NCBI GenBank assembly: GCA_963840235.1 | Contig: CAWIYC010000002.1 | Coordinates: 399,470 to 463,469, forward strand | Direction: 5' to 3' | Source: JBBRHQ01 sp963840235 | GTDB taxonomy: Bacteria > Actinomycetota > Thermoleophilia > Solirubrobacterales > 70-9 | Length of the DNA: 64,000 bases | In this document: piece by piece, positions 1-9,973 of the stretch | Numbering within the stretch: the stretch's first letter is position 1 | How the letters are laid out: each line of letters begins with the position of its first letter | The notes under the pieces: generated by a model | Databases searched by the model: none | What the model was told of the DNA's origin: nothing | What the model saw: only the letters and a program-made list of their open reading frames with translations | Made by a program: the position numbers and the translations under genes

Positions 1-23
1 CTTTACTTTACTTTGGGCCAACT

Positions 24-40
24 ACTTACAACGGGTAAGT
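24..40. promoter_or_regulatory. small inverted repeat upstream of glutamine synthetase
   Basis: The first 130 bases are much more AT-rich than the rest and have no convincing ORF. Within them ACTTAC and GTAAGT form a perfect 6-base inverted repeat around a 5-base loop. The extreme left end is a CTTTA direct repeat. This could be an operator or a small hairpin in the leader of the gene starting at 175. I could not place a promoter with confidence, and function is a guess. Confidence 0.25.
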
Positions 41-174
41 TATAGCTCTTTTCGGACGGGCTCGCAAGCTCTGCCCCGCCTCGCATCTACCCGCTATACG
101 AGCACCGGCACCTCGGCGGTTCACTTTTCGCCTATCGTTGGCGGGCCGAGCAGGTCGACCCCGGGAGAGCAGAA

Positions 175-1524
175 ATGGCAGAGCCGCCGAAGAGCGCCAG
201 CGACGTAATCTCGATCTGCGAGGAGCGCGACGTCCGCTTCGTCCGCCTCTGGTTCACGGACGTCCTCGGCCAGCTCAAGAGCTTCTCAATCAACTCCTCG
301 GAGCTCGAAGACGCCTTCGAGGGAGGGATGGGGTTCGACGGCTCCTCGATCACCGGCTTCAACCCGATCGAGGAGTCGGACATGATCGCAATGCCGGATC
401 CCTCGACCTTTGCCCTGCTCCCCTGGCGTCCCGAGGACGCCAACGCCACTGCGAGGATGTTCTGCGACGTCCGTGTACCCGGCGGCGACCCCTACGAGGG
501 TGACCCCCGCTGGATCCTGCGGCGGGCTGTGGAGCGCGCCTCGGAGCTCGGCTTCGATGCCTACAACGTCGGCCCGGAGCTCGAGTTCTTCTATTTCAGG
601 TCGGCCAAGCCGGAGGGGCCGCCCGAGGTCCTCGACGAGGGCGGCTACTTCGACCTGACCACGCTCGACGCCGGCTCCGACGTCCGCCGCGAGACGGTGC
701 TGGCGCTGGAGAAGATGGGCATACACGTCGAGTACACCCATCACGAGGTCGGCCCCTCGCAACACGAGGTGGACATGCGCTACAAGAACGCGCTTGCGAT
801 GGCTGACGATTGCATGACCTACCGCATCGTGGTCAAGGAGTACGCGATGAAGTACGGCTGGCACGCGACCTTCATGCCCAAGCCGCTGTTCGGCGAGAAC
901 GGCTCCGGCATGCACGTCCACCAATCGCTGGGCAAGGATGGCAGCAATGCCTTCTTCGACCCGGACGACCAGTACTTCCTCTCGCAGACGGCGAAGTCGT
1001 TCATCGCAGGCCAGCTCAAGCACGCTCGCGAGATCTCGTCGCTGTTCGCCCAGTGGGTGAACTCCTACAAGCGCCTCGTCCCCGGCTACGAGGCGCCGGT
1101 GTATCTGGCCTGGTCCCGTCGCAACCGCTCGGCGCTGATTCGGGTGCCGCTCTACCACCCGGGCAAGGAGACCGCCACCCGCGCCGAGCTGCGCTGCCCC
1201 GACCCGGCATGCAACCCATACCTCTGTTTCGCCGGGATGCTGCATGCGGGCCTCGAGGGGATCGAGAAGGGCTACGAGCTGCCTGAGCCGATGGAGCAGA
1301 ACCTCTACCATCTCTCCCCCGAGGAGCGCTCGCAGCGGGGGATCGAGCAGCTGCCGGAAACCCTGGGCGAGGCGATCGAGGTCGCGGCCGAGTCGGAGCT
1401 CGTCCTGCGCACTCTCGGCGAGCACACCTTCCGCCGCTTCATCGAGATCAAGCGCCAGGAGTGGGATGACTACCGGGTCCAGGTCACCCCCTTTGAGATC
1501 GAGCACTTCCTGCCGATTCTCTGA
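175..1524 (+). CDS. glnA: type I glutamine synthetase
   Basis: Glutamine synthetase, ATP-dependent ligation of ammonia to glutamate, cytosolic dodecamer. The 449 residues hold the family landmarks in order: DGSS near 55, the metal-binding PELEFF near 134, EVGPSQHE near 191, the glutamate loop GSGMHVHQS near 243, NRSALIRVP near 317 and RAELRCPDPACNPYL near 336. The length suits the short GSI-alpha branch, which lacks the extra insertion of adenylylated GSI-beta enzymes. An NLYHLSPEE segment sits where the adenylylation tyrosine lies in GSI-beta. The ATG follows a GGGAGAG ribosome site. The downstream gene starts inside its stop codon. Actinobacteria often carry several paralogues, some of which act on polyamines or other amines, so the physiological substrate is not certain. 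Confidence 0.93.
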   Translation: MAEPPKSASDVISICEERDVRFVRLWFTDVLGQLKSFSINSSELEDAFEGGMGFDGSSITGFNPIEESDMIAMPDPSTFALLPWRPEDANATARMFCDVRVPGGDPYEGDPRWILRRAVERASELGFDAYNVGPELEFFYFRSAKPEGPPEVLDEGGYFDLTTLDAGSDVRRETVLALEKMGIHVEYTHHEVGPSQHEVDMRYKNALAMADDCMTYRIVVKEYAMKYGWHATFMPKPLFGENGSGMHVHQSLGKDGSNAFFDPDDQYFLSQTAKSFIAGQLKHAREISSLFAQWVNSYKRLVPGYEAPVYLAWSRRNRSALIRVPLYHPGKETATRAELRCPDPACNPYLCFAGMLHAGLEGIEKGYELPEPMEQNLYHLSPEERSQRGIEQLPETLGEAIEVAAESELVLRTLGEHTFRRFIEIKRQEWDDYRVQVTPFEIEHFLPIL

Positions 1525-2237
1525 TGCCCAGGCTGCACGTTCTTCGCGTCTTCGTCAACGACGAGGGCGAGTGGGGAAACCCGCTCGGCGTCTTCCTCGA
1601 CGGGGGCGAGGTCCCGGAGTCCGAGCGCCAGCCGGTCGCCGCCGACCTCGGCTACAGCGAGACGGTCTTCGTCGAGGACCCGGTCGTCGGCGAGTTGCGG
1701 ATCTTCACGCCGGCCGCCGAGATCCCCTTCGCCGGGCACCCGCTCGTGGGCACCGCATGGCTGCTCGCAAGTCAGGGACGGCCGCCCCCGGCGCTGCGCC
1801 CGCGAGCCGGCCGGGTCGAGGTCCGGTTCGAGGGCGAGGCCGCCTTCATCGCCGGCCTGGGGGAGTGGTCTGCCTTTGCCGAGGTCGAGCTGGCCGACCC
1901 GGCCCAGGTCCACGCTCTGCGGGGGCGTCCGGAGGGCATGGAGGGAGACGTCTACGCCTGGGCCTGGATCGACGAGGCCGCGGGCACGATCAGGGCGCGG
2001 TCCTTCGCGCCCGACTTCGGCATCCCAGAGGACGAGGCGACCGGCTCGGCCGCGCTCGGCCTCGCAGTCAAGCTCGACCGCGAGGTGACGATCCACCAGG
2101 GGCACGGCTCGGTCCTCGTCGCCCGGGCGCTGGGCGAGGGTCGCGGCGAGGTCGGGGGGAGGGTGGCGCTCGTCGAGGAGCGCGACTACCCCCTTCGTCC
2201 CAGCCGCCGATCCGGGGCGGTCAGCTCCGGCCGCTGA
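1524..2237 (+). CDS. PhzF-family isomerase/epimerase-like protein
   Basis: Member of the PhzF / diaminopimelate-epimerase-like fold family, 237 residues. The N-terminal half has the typical run GNPLGVFLD, GYSETVFV and the FTPAAEIPFAGHPLVGTAWLL block. The C-terminal half has EDEATGSAALGLAVKL. The family glutamate of the SET-type motif is visible (GYSETVF, about residue 50). Length is a little short of the usual 260-300. The ATG overlaps the glutamine synthetase stop (TGATG), so the two are translationally coupled. Substrate unknown. PhzF itself isomerises a phenazine precursor, but most relatives are uncharacterised and no phenazine genes are nearby. Confidence 0.85.
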   Translation: MPRLHVLRVFVNDEGEWGNPLGVFLDGGEVPESERQPVAADLGYSETVFVEDPVVGELRIFTPAAEIPFAGHPLVGTAWLLASQGRPPPALRPRAGRVEVRFEGEAAFIAGLGEWSAFAEVELADPAQVHALRGRPEGMEGDVYAWAWIDEAAGTIRARSFAPDFGIPEDEATGSAALGLAVKLDREVTIHQGHGSVLVARALGEGRGEVGGRVALVEERDYPLRPSRRSGAVSSGR

Positions 2238-2730
2238 ACCGCGCGACGGCCGCCGTCTTCAGGTTCATCGCTCCGAGCATCGCCCGCTCCGCGACCGATC
2301 CCGTCGGGGGCAGCGCGCCCAGCTTCTGGGCTATGTCGGCGCCGTTGACGTAGGCGCGGTTCTCGGTCACCAGGCCGTCCCCGTTGAAGGTCAGCAGGTC
2401 GCAGCCCTCGGTCTCGATCCGGGCGCCGTTGGCGATCAGGCCCTGGAAGCGGGCGTCGCCGGTGAAGGATCCGGTCGCCCGCCAGCGCACCGCCGCCCGG
2501 TCCTCGCCGGCGACCACGTCCACCACCTCGAACTGGAAGTCGGGAAAAGCGGCGAACAGGTTCTCGAAGTAATCCCGGTATCCCTCCGGCACGTGCAACT
2601 CGGCCATGCCGTAGATGTAGGCGACTCCGCCCGGCGCCCAGTTGGCGATCATCTCCTCGACGTCGCGGTTCGCCGCGGCCGCGAAGTACTCCCGCGCCAG
2701 GTCCTCGGTCGTCTTCTCAGTCGTCGCCAT
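2221..2730 (-). CDS. NTF2/SnoaL-like protein
   Basis: Small 169-residue protein of the cystatin-like NTF2/SnoaL fold. Recognisable parts are the N-terminal helix [26 protein letters not shown], the central [30 protein letters not shown] strands and the late [19 protein letters not shown] strand. Family members are polyketide cyclases, isomerases or ligand-binding proteins. No catalytic role can be assigned here. It starts inside the 3' end of the DUF255 gene (14-base overlap on the same strand), implying co-transcription. Its 3' end overlaps the PhzF-like gene by 17 bases tail to tail. Confidence 0.8.
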   Translation of the reverse strand: MATTEKTTEDLAREYFAAAANRDVEEMIANWAPGGVAYIYGMAELHVPEGYRDYFENLFAAFPDFQFEVVDVVAGEDRAAVRWRATGSFTGDARFQGLIANGARIETEGCDLLTFNGDGLVTENRAYVNGADIAQKLGALPPTGSVAERAMLGAMNLKTAAVARFSGRS

Positions 2731-4696
2731 CTAGCTCCTCCCTCAGTTGCTCTGGATCTGTAACCGGCATCCGGCAGTTGAAGTTCTCGCACAAATAGGC
2801 GGCCGACCGCCCCTCGACCTCCGTCCGGCCCTGCATCAGCTCCGGGCTCTCGCTGCCCTCCGGCCCTCCGGCGAGCACCAGGTGGGGGCGGAACGCGGAG
2901 CGCGCGACCGCCGCCAGCTCACCCGGGCGATCGCCCACCAGCGCCAGCTCGCGGGTAGGGGCGAGGTAGAAGTCGAGCGCCTGGAGCAGGTGGCCGAATC
3001 CCTCCGGCTGGCGCCGGGCCGCGGGTGCGAACAACCGCAGGACCCCGACCGCCTGGCGCTCGTAGTCGCGATCGCCGGTCAGGGCAGAGAGCCGCAGCAG
3101 GCCGAGCGCCGCCGAGGAGTTGCCGGAGGGGATCGGGTGATCGCCGATGTCCTTGCGCCGGGCGATCAGCTGCTCCTGGTCGGAGGCGGTGGTGAAGAAG
3201 CCGCCGCGCTCGGGATCGGAGAAGCGCGAGACGAGGACATCGGCCAGCGAGCGGGCCCGATCGAACCAGCGCGCTTCCAGGCTGGCCTCATAAAGCTTCA
3301 GAAGCGCCTCCAGCAGGAAGGCATGGTCCTCGAGGTAGGCCGTCAGCTTCGCCTCGCCGTCCTTGAACGTGCGCAGGAGGCGGCCCTCGCCGTCCCGGAG
3401 CTCGGTCAGGACGAAATCCGCGCAGCGGCCCGCCGCCTCGAGGTAGTCGCTGCGACCGAGGACGGCTCCGGCCTCGGCGAGAGCGCTGATCATGAGCGCG
3501 TTCCACGCCGTCAGGCGCTTGTCGTCGAGCCCCGGCCAAACCCGCTTCGAGCGGGCCTCGTAGAGCAGCGCCCTGTCCACCTCGAACCCCTCGGGCGGCC
3601 GCGATCCCGCCCCGCCGGGAAGGTGGAGGATGTTGGCGCCTTCGAAATTGCCGTTCGCAGTCACGCCGAGATGGGAGATCGCGTCCCCGGCGCGCTCGCC
3701 CAGCAACTCCTCCATCTCGGAGCGCGACCAGACGTAGAAGCGCCCCTCCTCGCCCTCGGAGTCGGCGTCGAGCGCGGAGAAGAAGCCGCCCTCCGGGCCG
3801 CGCATCTCCCGCAGCGCCCAGTCGAGGGTCTCGGTGCAGACGCGGCGATAGCGCTCGTGTCCGAGTACCTGCCAGCCGTGCAGGTAGGAGCGGGCGAGGA
3901 GGGCGTTGTCGTAGAGCATCTTTTCGAAATGCGGGACGAGCCAGGCCGCATCCACCGAGTAGCGGGAGAAGCCGCCGCCGATCTGGTCGTAGATGCCCCC
4001 GGCGGCCATCGCGTCGAGGGTCCTCTCGACGATCTCGTCGGCGCCTCGGGCCAGCAGGAGCTCGAGCGTGGAGGCGGGCGGGAACTTGGGCGCCCGACCG
4101 AAGCCGCCGTTGACCATGTCCGCACCCCGGCGCAGCCCCTCGACGGCGTCATCGAGGAGCCCTGCCTCGAGCGGGTCATCGGAGGCCTCGATCTTTCCGA
4201 TCGCCCCGAGTTGGGCGCGGGTCCGGGGGGCGGAGTTGCGGATCTCCTCGCGGCGCTCGCTGAATCCCTGGCTCACGGCCTCCATCACCTGGCGGAAGCT
4301 GGGCATGCCGTGGGCGGGCTCTGGGGGGAAGTAGGTGCCGGCGTAGAAGGGCACGCCTTCGGGATCGAGGAACACCGTCATCGGCCAGCCACCGCGGCCG
4401 GTCATTCCCTGGACGGCCTCCATGTAGAGGGCGTCGACGTCGGGCCGCTCCTCGCGGTCGACCTTGATGTTGACGAAATGCCGGTTCATGAACTCGGCGG
4501 TCTCAGGATCCTCGAACGACTCCCGCTCCATCACGTGACACCAGTGGCAGGAGGAGTAGCCGACCGAGAGCAGTATCGGGCGGTCCTCGGCTCGCGCCAG
4601 CGCCAGCGCCTCGTCGCCCCACGGGTACCAGTCGACCGGGTTGTCGCGATGCTGGAGCAGGTAGGGACTGGTCTCGTCGGCGAGGCGGTTGCCCAC
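2717..4696 (-). CDS. DUF255 / YyaL thioredoxin-like protein
   Basis: 659-residue homologue of bacterial YyaL and of human SPATA20. The N-terminal thioredoxin-like domain opens with [21 protein letters not shown] and has a SSCHWCHVM motif with Cys50 and Cys53 in the active-site position, followed by [11 protein letters not shown]. The rest is an alpha/alpha-barrel resembling the N-acylglucosamine-epimerase/cellobiose-epimerase type, with [13 protein letters not shown]. The GTG start is chosen because it gives the conserved N-terminus. Function is unproven in the family; a redox or sugar role has been proposed. It is the first gene of a two-gene minus-strand unit. Confidence 0.9.
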   Translation of the reverse strand: MGNRLADETSPYLLQHRDNPVDWYPWGDEALALARAEDRPILLSVGYSSCHWCHVMERESFEDPETAEFMNRHFVNIKVDREERPDVDALYMEAVQGMTGRGGWPMTVFLDPEGVPFYAGTYFPPEPAHGMPSFRQVMEAVSQGFSERREEIRNSAPRTRAQLGAIGKIEASDDPLEAGLLDDAVEGLRRGADMVNGGFGRAPKFPPASTLELLLARGADEIVERTLDAMAAGGIYDQIGGGFSRYSVDAAWLVPHFEKMLYDNALLARSYLHGWQVLGHERYRRVCTETLDWALREMRGPEGGFFSALDADSEGEEGRFYVWSRSEMEELLGERAGDAISHLGVTANGNFEGANILHLPGGAGSRPPEGFEVDRALLYEARSKRVWPGLDDKRLTAWNALMISALAEAGAVLGRSDYLEAAGRCADFVLTELRDGEGRLLRTFKDGEAKLTAYLEDHAFLLEALLKLYEASLEARWFDRARSLADVLVSRFSDPERGGFFTTASDQEQLIARRKDIGDHPIPSGNSSAALGLLRLSALTGDRDYERQAVGVLRLFAPAARRQPEGFGHLLQALDFYLAPTRELALVGDRPGELAAVARSAFRPHLVLAGGPEGSESPELMQGRTEVEGRSAAYLCENFNCRMPVTDPEQLREELDGDD

Positions 4697-4758
4697 CTGC
4701 CCAGGTTAGGCGCAAGTACAGAAAAGATGCCAACCGCCCGCCACCGCCGGGGGGCCAG

Positions 4759-6462
4759 GTGGCGGAACCCGGTCCCAGGCACTACGGTCGTAGCCTGCCG
4801 GGAAAAGTCAAGCAACCCTTCCGCAAGGCCTTCGAGTACGCGCCCCTCGGCGTTGCCCTGGTCTCCTACGAGCAGGGCGGGGCGAGAATCCTCGAAGCCA
4901 ACCTGGCGCTTTCCAGGATTACCGGTCTTGACCCCGCCGAGCTGCGCTCGCTCGACTTCGAGGACCTGATCGACCCCGCGGATCGCGACTCCGATCTTGA
5001 ACAGCGCGGGATGCTGCTCGCCGGGGAGCTCGACTCCTACAGCTTGCAGCGGCGCCTGGCGCACAGTGCCGGAGACACGGTCTGGTGTCAGGTGACCGCC
5101 TCGCTCGTGCCTGGGGCCGGGGGCGCACCCGCCGGCGGAGTGGTCCAGGTCGAGGACATCAGCGAGCGCCGGCGATTCGAGCAGCGGCTCCGCTTCCTCG
5201 CCGATCACGACTCGCTCACGGGCCTCGTCAACCGCCGTCAATTCCGGCACGTGCTCGAGGACACCGTCTCCTTCAACTCGCGCTATGAGGAGACCGGAGC
5301 GGCGCTGGTGATCGACATTGACGGGCTCAAGGTCGTCAACGACACCTACGGGCATCACGAAGGGGACAACGTCCTGCGACGGGTGGCAGCCGTGCTGCGG
5401 GGACGGGTTCGCGGGACCGACCTCATCGCCCGCCTCGGGGGCGACGAGTTCGCCGTGCTGGCGCCGAAGTCCGAGGCGGAGGGTGCGCTCCAGCTCGCGG
5501 AGGACCTGCGCGCGGGCATAGGCGAGCACGACCCCGAGGAGGACGGGCCGGCGATCAGCGCCAGCATCGGGATCGCCATTTTCGGCGGTCCCGGCGGCGC
5601 CGGCGCCGAAGCCGTCCTCGAGAGCGCCGATCAGGCCATGTACCGGGCGAAGGAGGAGGGCGGGGACCGAGCCGCGCTGTTCGAGGCCGGCGGGGACAGC
5701 CCGAAGCGCGAGCGCCGCCAGAGTCCCGCCGCCCGTATCCGGGACGCCCTCGCGGCGGACCGGTTGACGCTCCACAGCCAACCCATAGTCGAGCTCGACT
5801 CGGGCCGGGTGGCGCGCCACGAGCTGTTGTTGAGGATGGAGACCGAAGCGGGGGAGCTACTGCCGGCGGGCGCCTTCATCGAGGCGGCAGAGCGCAGTGG
5901 GGTGGTGGTGGAGCTGGACCGCTGGGTCGTCGCCCACGGGCTCGAGCTGATGGCCGAGCGGGCGCGGGCAGGCACACCGATTTCGATCCACGTCAACCTC
6001 TCAGGCGCGTCGATCACCGATCTCGAGGTGCTCGAGTTCATCGAGGGACGGCTCGACGAAGGCGCGGCCGATCCTTCCCGGGTCACCTTCGAGATCACCG
6101 AGACCGCCGCGATCGGCGGCTTCGAGACGGCAGTCATCTTCGCCGACCGCCTGACCGAGTTCGGCTGCCAGGTCGCGATCGACGACTACGGCGCCGGGAT
6201 CGGGCCATTTCACTACCTCAAGCACCTGCCTTTCGACCTGATCAAGATCGACGGTCACTTCGTCCGGGACCTGCCGGGCAGCGACGTGGATCAGCTGACG
6301 GTGAAGGCGATCGTCGGCATCGCCAGGGGGCTGGGCAAAGAGACGATCGCCGAGTACGTTGAGAACGAGCGCACCGAAACCCTGCTGCGCTCATTCGGCG
6401 TCGACATGGCCCAGGGCTATCACCTGGGCAGGCCAGCCGAGCTTTCCGAGATGCTCGGCTGA
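4759..6462 (+). CDS. PAS-GGDEF-EAL c-di-GMP protein
   Basis: 567-residue cyclic-di-GMP enzyme with PAS (about 25-140), GGDEF (about 145-300) and EAL (about 325-567) domains. The GGDEF motif at 227-231 is intact and preceded five residues earlier by an RGTD inhibitory-site motif (218-221). The EAL part keeps HELLLRM in place of EALLR, FEITETA, the DDYGAG loop, IKIDGHFVRD and IAEYVENE, so phosphodiesterase activity is plausible. No membrane segment or signal peptide, so cytosolic. Start is GTG. Which activity dominates cannot be read from the sequence. Confidence 0.92.
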   Translation: MAEPGPRHYGRSLPGKVKQPFRKAFEYAPLGVALVSYEQGGARILEANLALSRITGLDPAELRSLDFEDLIDPADRDSDLEQRGMLLAGELDSYSLQRRLAHSAGDTVWCQVTASLVPGAGGAPAGGVVQVEDISERRRFEQRLRFLADHDSLTGLVNRRQFRHVLEDTVSFNSRYEETGAALVIDIDGLKVVNDTYGHHEGDNVLRRVAAVLRGRVRGTDLIARLGGDEFAVLAPKSEAEGALQLAEDLRAGIGEHDPEEDGPAISASIGIAIFGGPGGAGAEAVLESADQAMYRAKEEGGDRAALFEAGGDSPKRERRQSPAARIRDALAADRLTLHSQPIVELDSGRVARHELLLRMETEAGELLPAGAFIEAAERSGVVVELDRWVVAHGLELMAERARAGTPISIHVNLSGASITDLEVLEFIEGRLDEGAADPSRVTFEITETAAIGGFETAVIFADRLTEFGCQVAIDDYGAGIGPFHYLKHLPFDLIKIDGHFVRDLPGSDVDQLTVKAIVGIARGLGKETIAEYVENERTETLLRSFGVDMAQGYHLGRPAELSEMLG

Positions 6463-6478
6463 TCCGTCTCCGCTGCCG

Positions 6479-7870
6479 TCAGCCGCCGGTGACGTCCCTG
6501 GCGAAGGTCTCGAAGGCAGCGAGGTAGCGCTCCAGGTCCTCGTCGCTGTGGGCGATCGAGAGCGTCCACTCCTCCTCGACCCCTGGGGTCATGAAGATGC
6601 CGTGGTTCATGTGGTAGAGCCAGGCCAGGGTCGAGAGCTCGCCGTCCACCTTGGTCAGGTAATCGCGGTACTCGTACATCGGCTCGGGAGAGAAGATGAC
6701 GCATCCCTTGGCTCCCAGGCCCTGGGTGTAGGCGGGCAGGCCGTAGTCCTCGATCAGGCCCTGGCAGCCCTCGAGCAGATTCGTGTTCTTCTTCTCCAGC
6801 TCGGCGTAGGCATCTTTGGTCAGGACCTCGGTCAGGGTCGCCTGCGACGCCGCCATCACCAGCGGGTTGCCGTTGAAGGTGCCGATCTGATGGACCTTGT
6901 CGGAGGCGACCACCGCCCCCAGGTCCGCGGTCATCCCGATCGCGCCGCCGGGGTAGCCGCCGCAGACCGCCTTCGCCAGCGTGACCATGTCCGGCTGCAC
7001 GCCGAAGCGCTGGGTGGCGCCGCCGTAGGCGATCGTCGCACCTGTCTTCACCTCGTCGAAGATCAGCTGGACCCCGTGCTCGGTGCAGAGCTCGCGTACC
7101 CGCTCGAGGTAACCCTCGCGCGGGGGGATGATGTTGATGTTCATCATCGCCGGCTCCATGATCAGCCCGGCGACCTTGCCCTCGTGGCTCTTGAGGATCC
7201 CCTCCAGCACCTCGGCGTCGTTGAACGGCACCGGCAGGGTCAGATCCGTGATCGCCTTCGGGTAGCCCTCGCCGAAGGGGACCGGGTGAGGGCTCTCGCG
7301 CGGGCCGAGCTCGTCGAGGTCCGGATAGCAGGAGACCATCACCGCGTCGTGGTGGCCATCGTAGGAACCCTCGATCTTGATGATCATGTCTCGACCCGTC
7401 GCCCCCCGTGCGAGGTGGATCGCCGCCATCGTCGACTCGGTGCCGGAGTTGCTGAAGCGCCACTGCGGCAGGTTGAAGCGCTTGGCCAGCTCCTCGGCGA
7501 CCGCGATCGAGCCCCCGGTCGGGGCGGCGAAGTGCGTGCCCTCATCGACCCGAGCCTTGACCGCGGCGCCGACGATCGGGTTGGCGTGACCGATGCACAT
7601 CACCCCGAAGCCATTGTGGAAGTCCACGTATTCCGCGCCGTCCACGTCCCAGATGCGGGAGCCCTCTCCGCGCTCGATGTAGACCGGCCAGGGATCGGTC
7701 GCCTGGAAGGAGGAGGGGACGCCGTTGGGCATCACCTTGGTCGCGCGCTGGAAGTACTCGCTGGAGGTGCCGGTGCGCTCCTTGTAGGTGTTCATCTCCT
7801 GCTCGGTCAGCGCCGCGACCCGGTCACGGTCGATGGCGGAGGTCCCTCCGGTGCTTGACTCGACGGTCAT
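6479..7870 (-). CDS. class III aminotransferase (glutamate-1-semialdehyde aminomutase-like)
   Basis: 463-residue PLP enzyme of fold type I, class III. It has the N-terminal ATKVMPNGVPSSFQ and DVDGAEYVDFHNGFGVMCIGHANP segments, the phosphate-binding FSNSGTESTMAAIHLARG, the aspartate motif LIFDEVKTG and the PLP lysine in LAKAVCGGYPGGAIG. The overall look is close to glutamate-1-semialdehyde 2,1-aminomutase and related transaminases. There are no haem genes beside it, so an omega-transaminase-like role is as likely as HemL. It lies 13 bases downstream of an acyl-CoA synthetase on the same strand and probably shares its transcript. Confidence 0.88.
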   Translation of the reverse strand: MTVESSTGGTSAIDRDRVAALTEQEMNTYKERTGTSSEYFQRATKVMPNGVPSSFQATDPWPVYIERGEGSRIWDVDGAEYVDFHNGFGVMCIGHANPIVGAAVKARVDEGTHFAAPTGGSIAVAEELAKRFNLPQWRFSNSGTESTMAAIHLARGATGRDMIIKIEGSYDGHHDAVMVSCYPDLDELGPRESPHPVPFGEGYPKAITDLTLPVPFNDAEVLEGILKSHEGKVAGLIMEPAMMNINIIPPREGYLERVRELCTEHGVQLIFDEVKTGATIAYGGATQRFGVQPDMVTLAKAVCGGYPGGAIGMTADLGAVVASDKVHQIGTFNGNPLVMAASQATLTEVLTKDAYAELEKKNTNLLEGCQGLIEDYGLPAYTQGLGAKGCVIFSPEPMYEYRDYLTKVDGELSTLAWLYHMNHGIFMTPGVEEEWTLSIAHSDEDLERYLAAFETFARDVTGG

Positions 7871-7883
7871 GCGTCTCCTTGGT

Positions 7884-9344
7884 CTACTCGGATTTCGGGG
7901 AGCCTAACGCCCCTCGTAGCTGTGCCCGCTTGATCTTGCCGCTTGCCGTCTTCGGCAACTCCTCGGCGAACTCGACGATGCGGGGAAACTTGTATGGCGC
8001 GGTTTCGCGCTTGCAGTGCTCCTGGAGTTCGCGGGCCATCTCCTCCGACGGGCCACCGTCGCGCAGGACCACGACCGCGCGAACCACCGAGCCGCGGTCC
8101 GGATCGGGCGCGGCGACTGCCGCTGCTTCAGCGACCGAGGGGTGGGAGAGGAGCGCGGACTCGACCTCGAACGGCCCGATCCGGTACCCCGAGGAAAGGA
8201 TGATGTCGTCGTCGCGGCCCTCGAAGAACAGATAGCCGTCGTCGTCGGCCCTGACCAGGTCACCGGTGCTCCACCACTCCCCGTCGAAGCCGGCCCCGTC
8301 GAGGTAGGAGGAGAAGAATGTCGGACAGGAGGGGACTCGCAACTGAAGCTCGCCCTCGAGGACCCGGGTCTCGAAACCCGGCAGGGGGCGGCCCATCGAG
8401 CCCTCGCGGACCTGTTCCCCAGCGAGGTTGCCGGTCACCTGGCCAGTCTCGGTCTGGCCGTACCCGTCGGCGACCTCGAGGCCCGTGGCCTCGCGGAATG
8501 CGGTGATCACCTCGGGGTTGAGGGGCTCTCCGGCGGAAACCATTCGCCGCAGGGTGGGCAGCGGGCGCAGTCCCGTGCGCTTTGCCAGCATCCGGTACTC
8601 GGTCGGCGCCTGGCAGAGAACGTTGACGCCGAGGCTCCCGACCAGGTCGAGCCGCTGATCGGGATCGAAGCGGCCGTCGTGGATGACGGCGCTCGCGCCG
8701 GTGAGCCAGGGGGCGAGGAAGACGTTGCGGGCGGACTTCGACCAGCCGGTCGCGGTCGTGCACCAGGCGAGCTCCCCCTCCCGGCTCCCGAACCAGTGGT
8801 GCGCCTGCGCCCGGTTTCCGTAGAGGTAGCGATATGCATGCACGACCCCCCGCGGTCCCCCGGTTGTGCCGGAGGTGAAGACGATCAGCGCAGGGTCCCC
8901 GGGGCCCATCTCCGCGGGGTCCGCCGGGGTCTCCTGGGGTCTGTCCTCGTCGAGCGCGTCGGCGACCTCGTCGAGCGTCATGGTCGCGACTCCCCCGGGA
9001 AGTTCGGTCAGCAGCCTCTCCTCACCGACGGCGAGCACAGGCGAGGCTGCCCCGACCCGATGCTCGAGATCGTGGCGGCGCAGCTGTGTGTTACAGGGGA
9101 GCGCCACCGCACCCATCCGCCAGCAGGCGAGCATTGCCAGGACCCATTCGATGCGGTTGCCGACGAGCATCAGGACGACGTCGCCGCGCCGGACCCCCCG
9201 TGCGGCGAAGGCGCCGGAGAGGCCGGAGCTGCGGGCGATCAGCTCGCCGAAGTGCCAGTCGCGGCGCCGGCCTTGGCGGTCGAGGGCGACGACCCCGAGC
9301 TTCGACGCCGGGAAGGTCTCGAGCAGGTCCTGGATCAGGTTCAC
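7884..9344 (-). CDS. AMP-forming acyl-CoA synthetase
   Basis: 486-residue ANL-superfamily ligase that activates a carboxylic acid to an acyl-adenylate and then the CoA thioester. Visible motifs are IVFTSGTTGGPRGVVH (P-loop), DGYGQTETG (A5), WWSTGDLVRADDDGYLFFEGR (A7/A8 hinge) and the C-terminal lysine motif LPKTASGKIKRAQLR. The start gives a normal short N-terminus. It is medium-length, fitting medium-chain or short-chain substrates, but the acid cannot be predicted. It heads the two-gene unit with the aminotransferase. Confidence 0.88.
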   Translation of the reverse strand: MNLIQDLLETFPASKLGVVALDRQGRRRDWHFGELIARSSGLSGAFAARGVRRGDVVLMLVGNRIEWVLAMLACWRMGAVALPCNTQLRRHDLEHRVGAASPVLAVGEERLLTELPGGVATMTLDEVADALDEDRPQETPADPAEMGPGDPALIVFTSGTTGGPRGVVHAYRYLYGNRAQAHHWFGSREGELAWCTTATGWSKSARNVFLAPWLTGASAVIHDGRFDPDQRLDLVGSLGVNVLCQAPTEYRMLAKRTGLRPLPTLRRMVSAGEPLNPEVITAFREATGLEVADGYGQTETGQVTGNLAGEQVREGSMGRPLPGFETRVLEGELQLRVPSCPTFFSSYLDGAGFDGEWWSTGDLVRADDDGYLFFEGRDDDIILSSGYRIGPFEVESALLSHPSVAEAAAVAAPDPDRGSVVRAVVVLRDGGPSEEMARELQEHCKRETAPYKFPRIVEFAEELPKTASGKIKRAQLRGALGSPKSE

Positions 9345-9381
9345 GGGCGCAAGTCTGCCGCAGCCGCCTAGTATTCGCCGC

Positions 9382-9717
9382 GTGATCCGGTGGGATCAGT
9401 CATCGAGCCCGACAGTGGGGGCCCGGACGGCGCCGTTCTTCCTGGTCGTCGCGATCGCGGCGCTGGCTCTCGCCGGTTGCGGCACGAAGAAGCTCGACAC
9501 CGGCGACGTCGAGTCGGCGATCAGCGACGGCTTGACGGAGCGGGTCGGCGTCAGGCCGAAGTCCGTCGACTGCCCCTCCGACATCACCGCCGAGAAGGGC
9601 GGAAAGTTCAACTGCACCCTGACCGCTCCGCACGGCACCCGGTTCACGGTCAACGTGACCCAGCTCGACAACGATGGCCACTTCCGCTATGCCGTCGAGT
9701 CCGGGCAGTCCAAGTAG
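9382..9717 (+). CDS. DUF4333 lipoprotein
   Basis: 111-residue secreted lipoprotein. A signal peptide with a hydrophobic core (VVAIAALAL) ends in a lipobox LAGC. The mature part is a small DUF4333-like domain with the signature VDCPSD, AEKGGKFNC and TLTAPHGTRFTV; its two cysteines probably form a disulphide. The GTG start is chosen because it gives a complete signal peptide. A second protein with the same pattern lies at 12209. Function of the domain is unknown in actinobacteria. Confidence 0.75.
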   Translation: MIRWDQSSSPTVGARTAPFFLVVAIAALALAGCGTKKLDTGDVESAISDGLTERVGVRPKSVDCPSDITAEKGGKFNCTLTAPHGTRFTVNVTQLDNDGHFRYAVESGQSK

Positions 9718-9733
9718 GCCTGCGGGTCCCCCT

Positions 9734-9973
9734 CTAGTCCTCGTAGAGCTTCTTGATCCGGACGGCGCCGTCGGGCGCCGCCTCGACGCAGAGGTGGCAG
9801 AGCACGCACTCGTCGAGATTCGAGGCGACGATCGCGACACCGCCCCCGGTGGCCTCGAAGATGTCCACCGGGCAAACCTCCTCGAGCCGCCGGGCCAGGT
9901 CTGCGTTGCCGGCGACTGAGGCATCCACCTCGACCGCGATGAAGATCCCATCGAGCTGCTCGGAGCCGTTCAT
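9734..9973 (-). CDS. small single-cluster [4Fe-4S] ferredoxin
   Basis: 79-residue electron carrier. Cysteines 56, 59 and 62 form a CxxCxxC motif and Cys34 lies in an upstream CP pair, which is enough for one [4Fe-4S] cluster. The residue that would be the fourth cysteine of a second cluster is Ala66 (EAAP). The spacing resembles FixX-type and half-ferredoxins. The ATG overlaps the sucD stop (ATGA), so it is the third gene of the sucC-sucD unit. A link to 2-oxoacid:ferredoxin oxidoreductase or an electron-transfer flavoprotein is inferred only. Confidence 0.8.
   Translation of the reverse strand: MNGSEQLDGIFIAVEVDASVAGNADLARRLEEVCPVDIFEATGGGVAIVASNLDECVLCHLCVEAAPDGAVRIKKLYED

Noticed and set aside
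2231..2263. TGAACC...GTTCA sequence resembling the palindrome family
   Set aside because: It is 33 bases, lies in coding DNA at the end of the SnoaL-like gene, and its arms do not pair beyond the ends.
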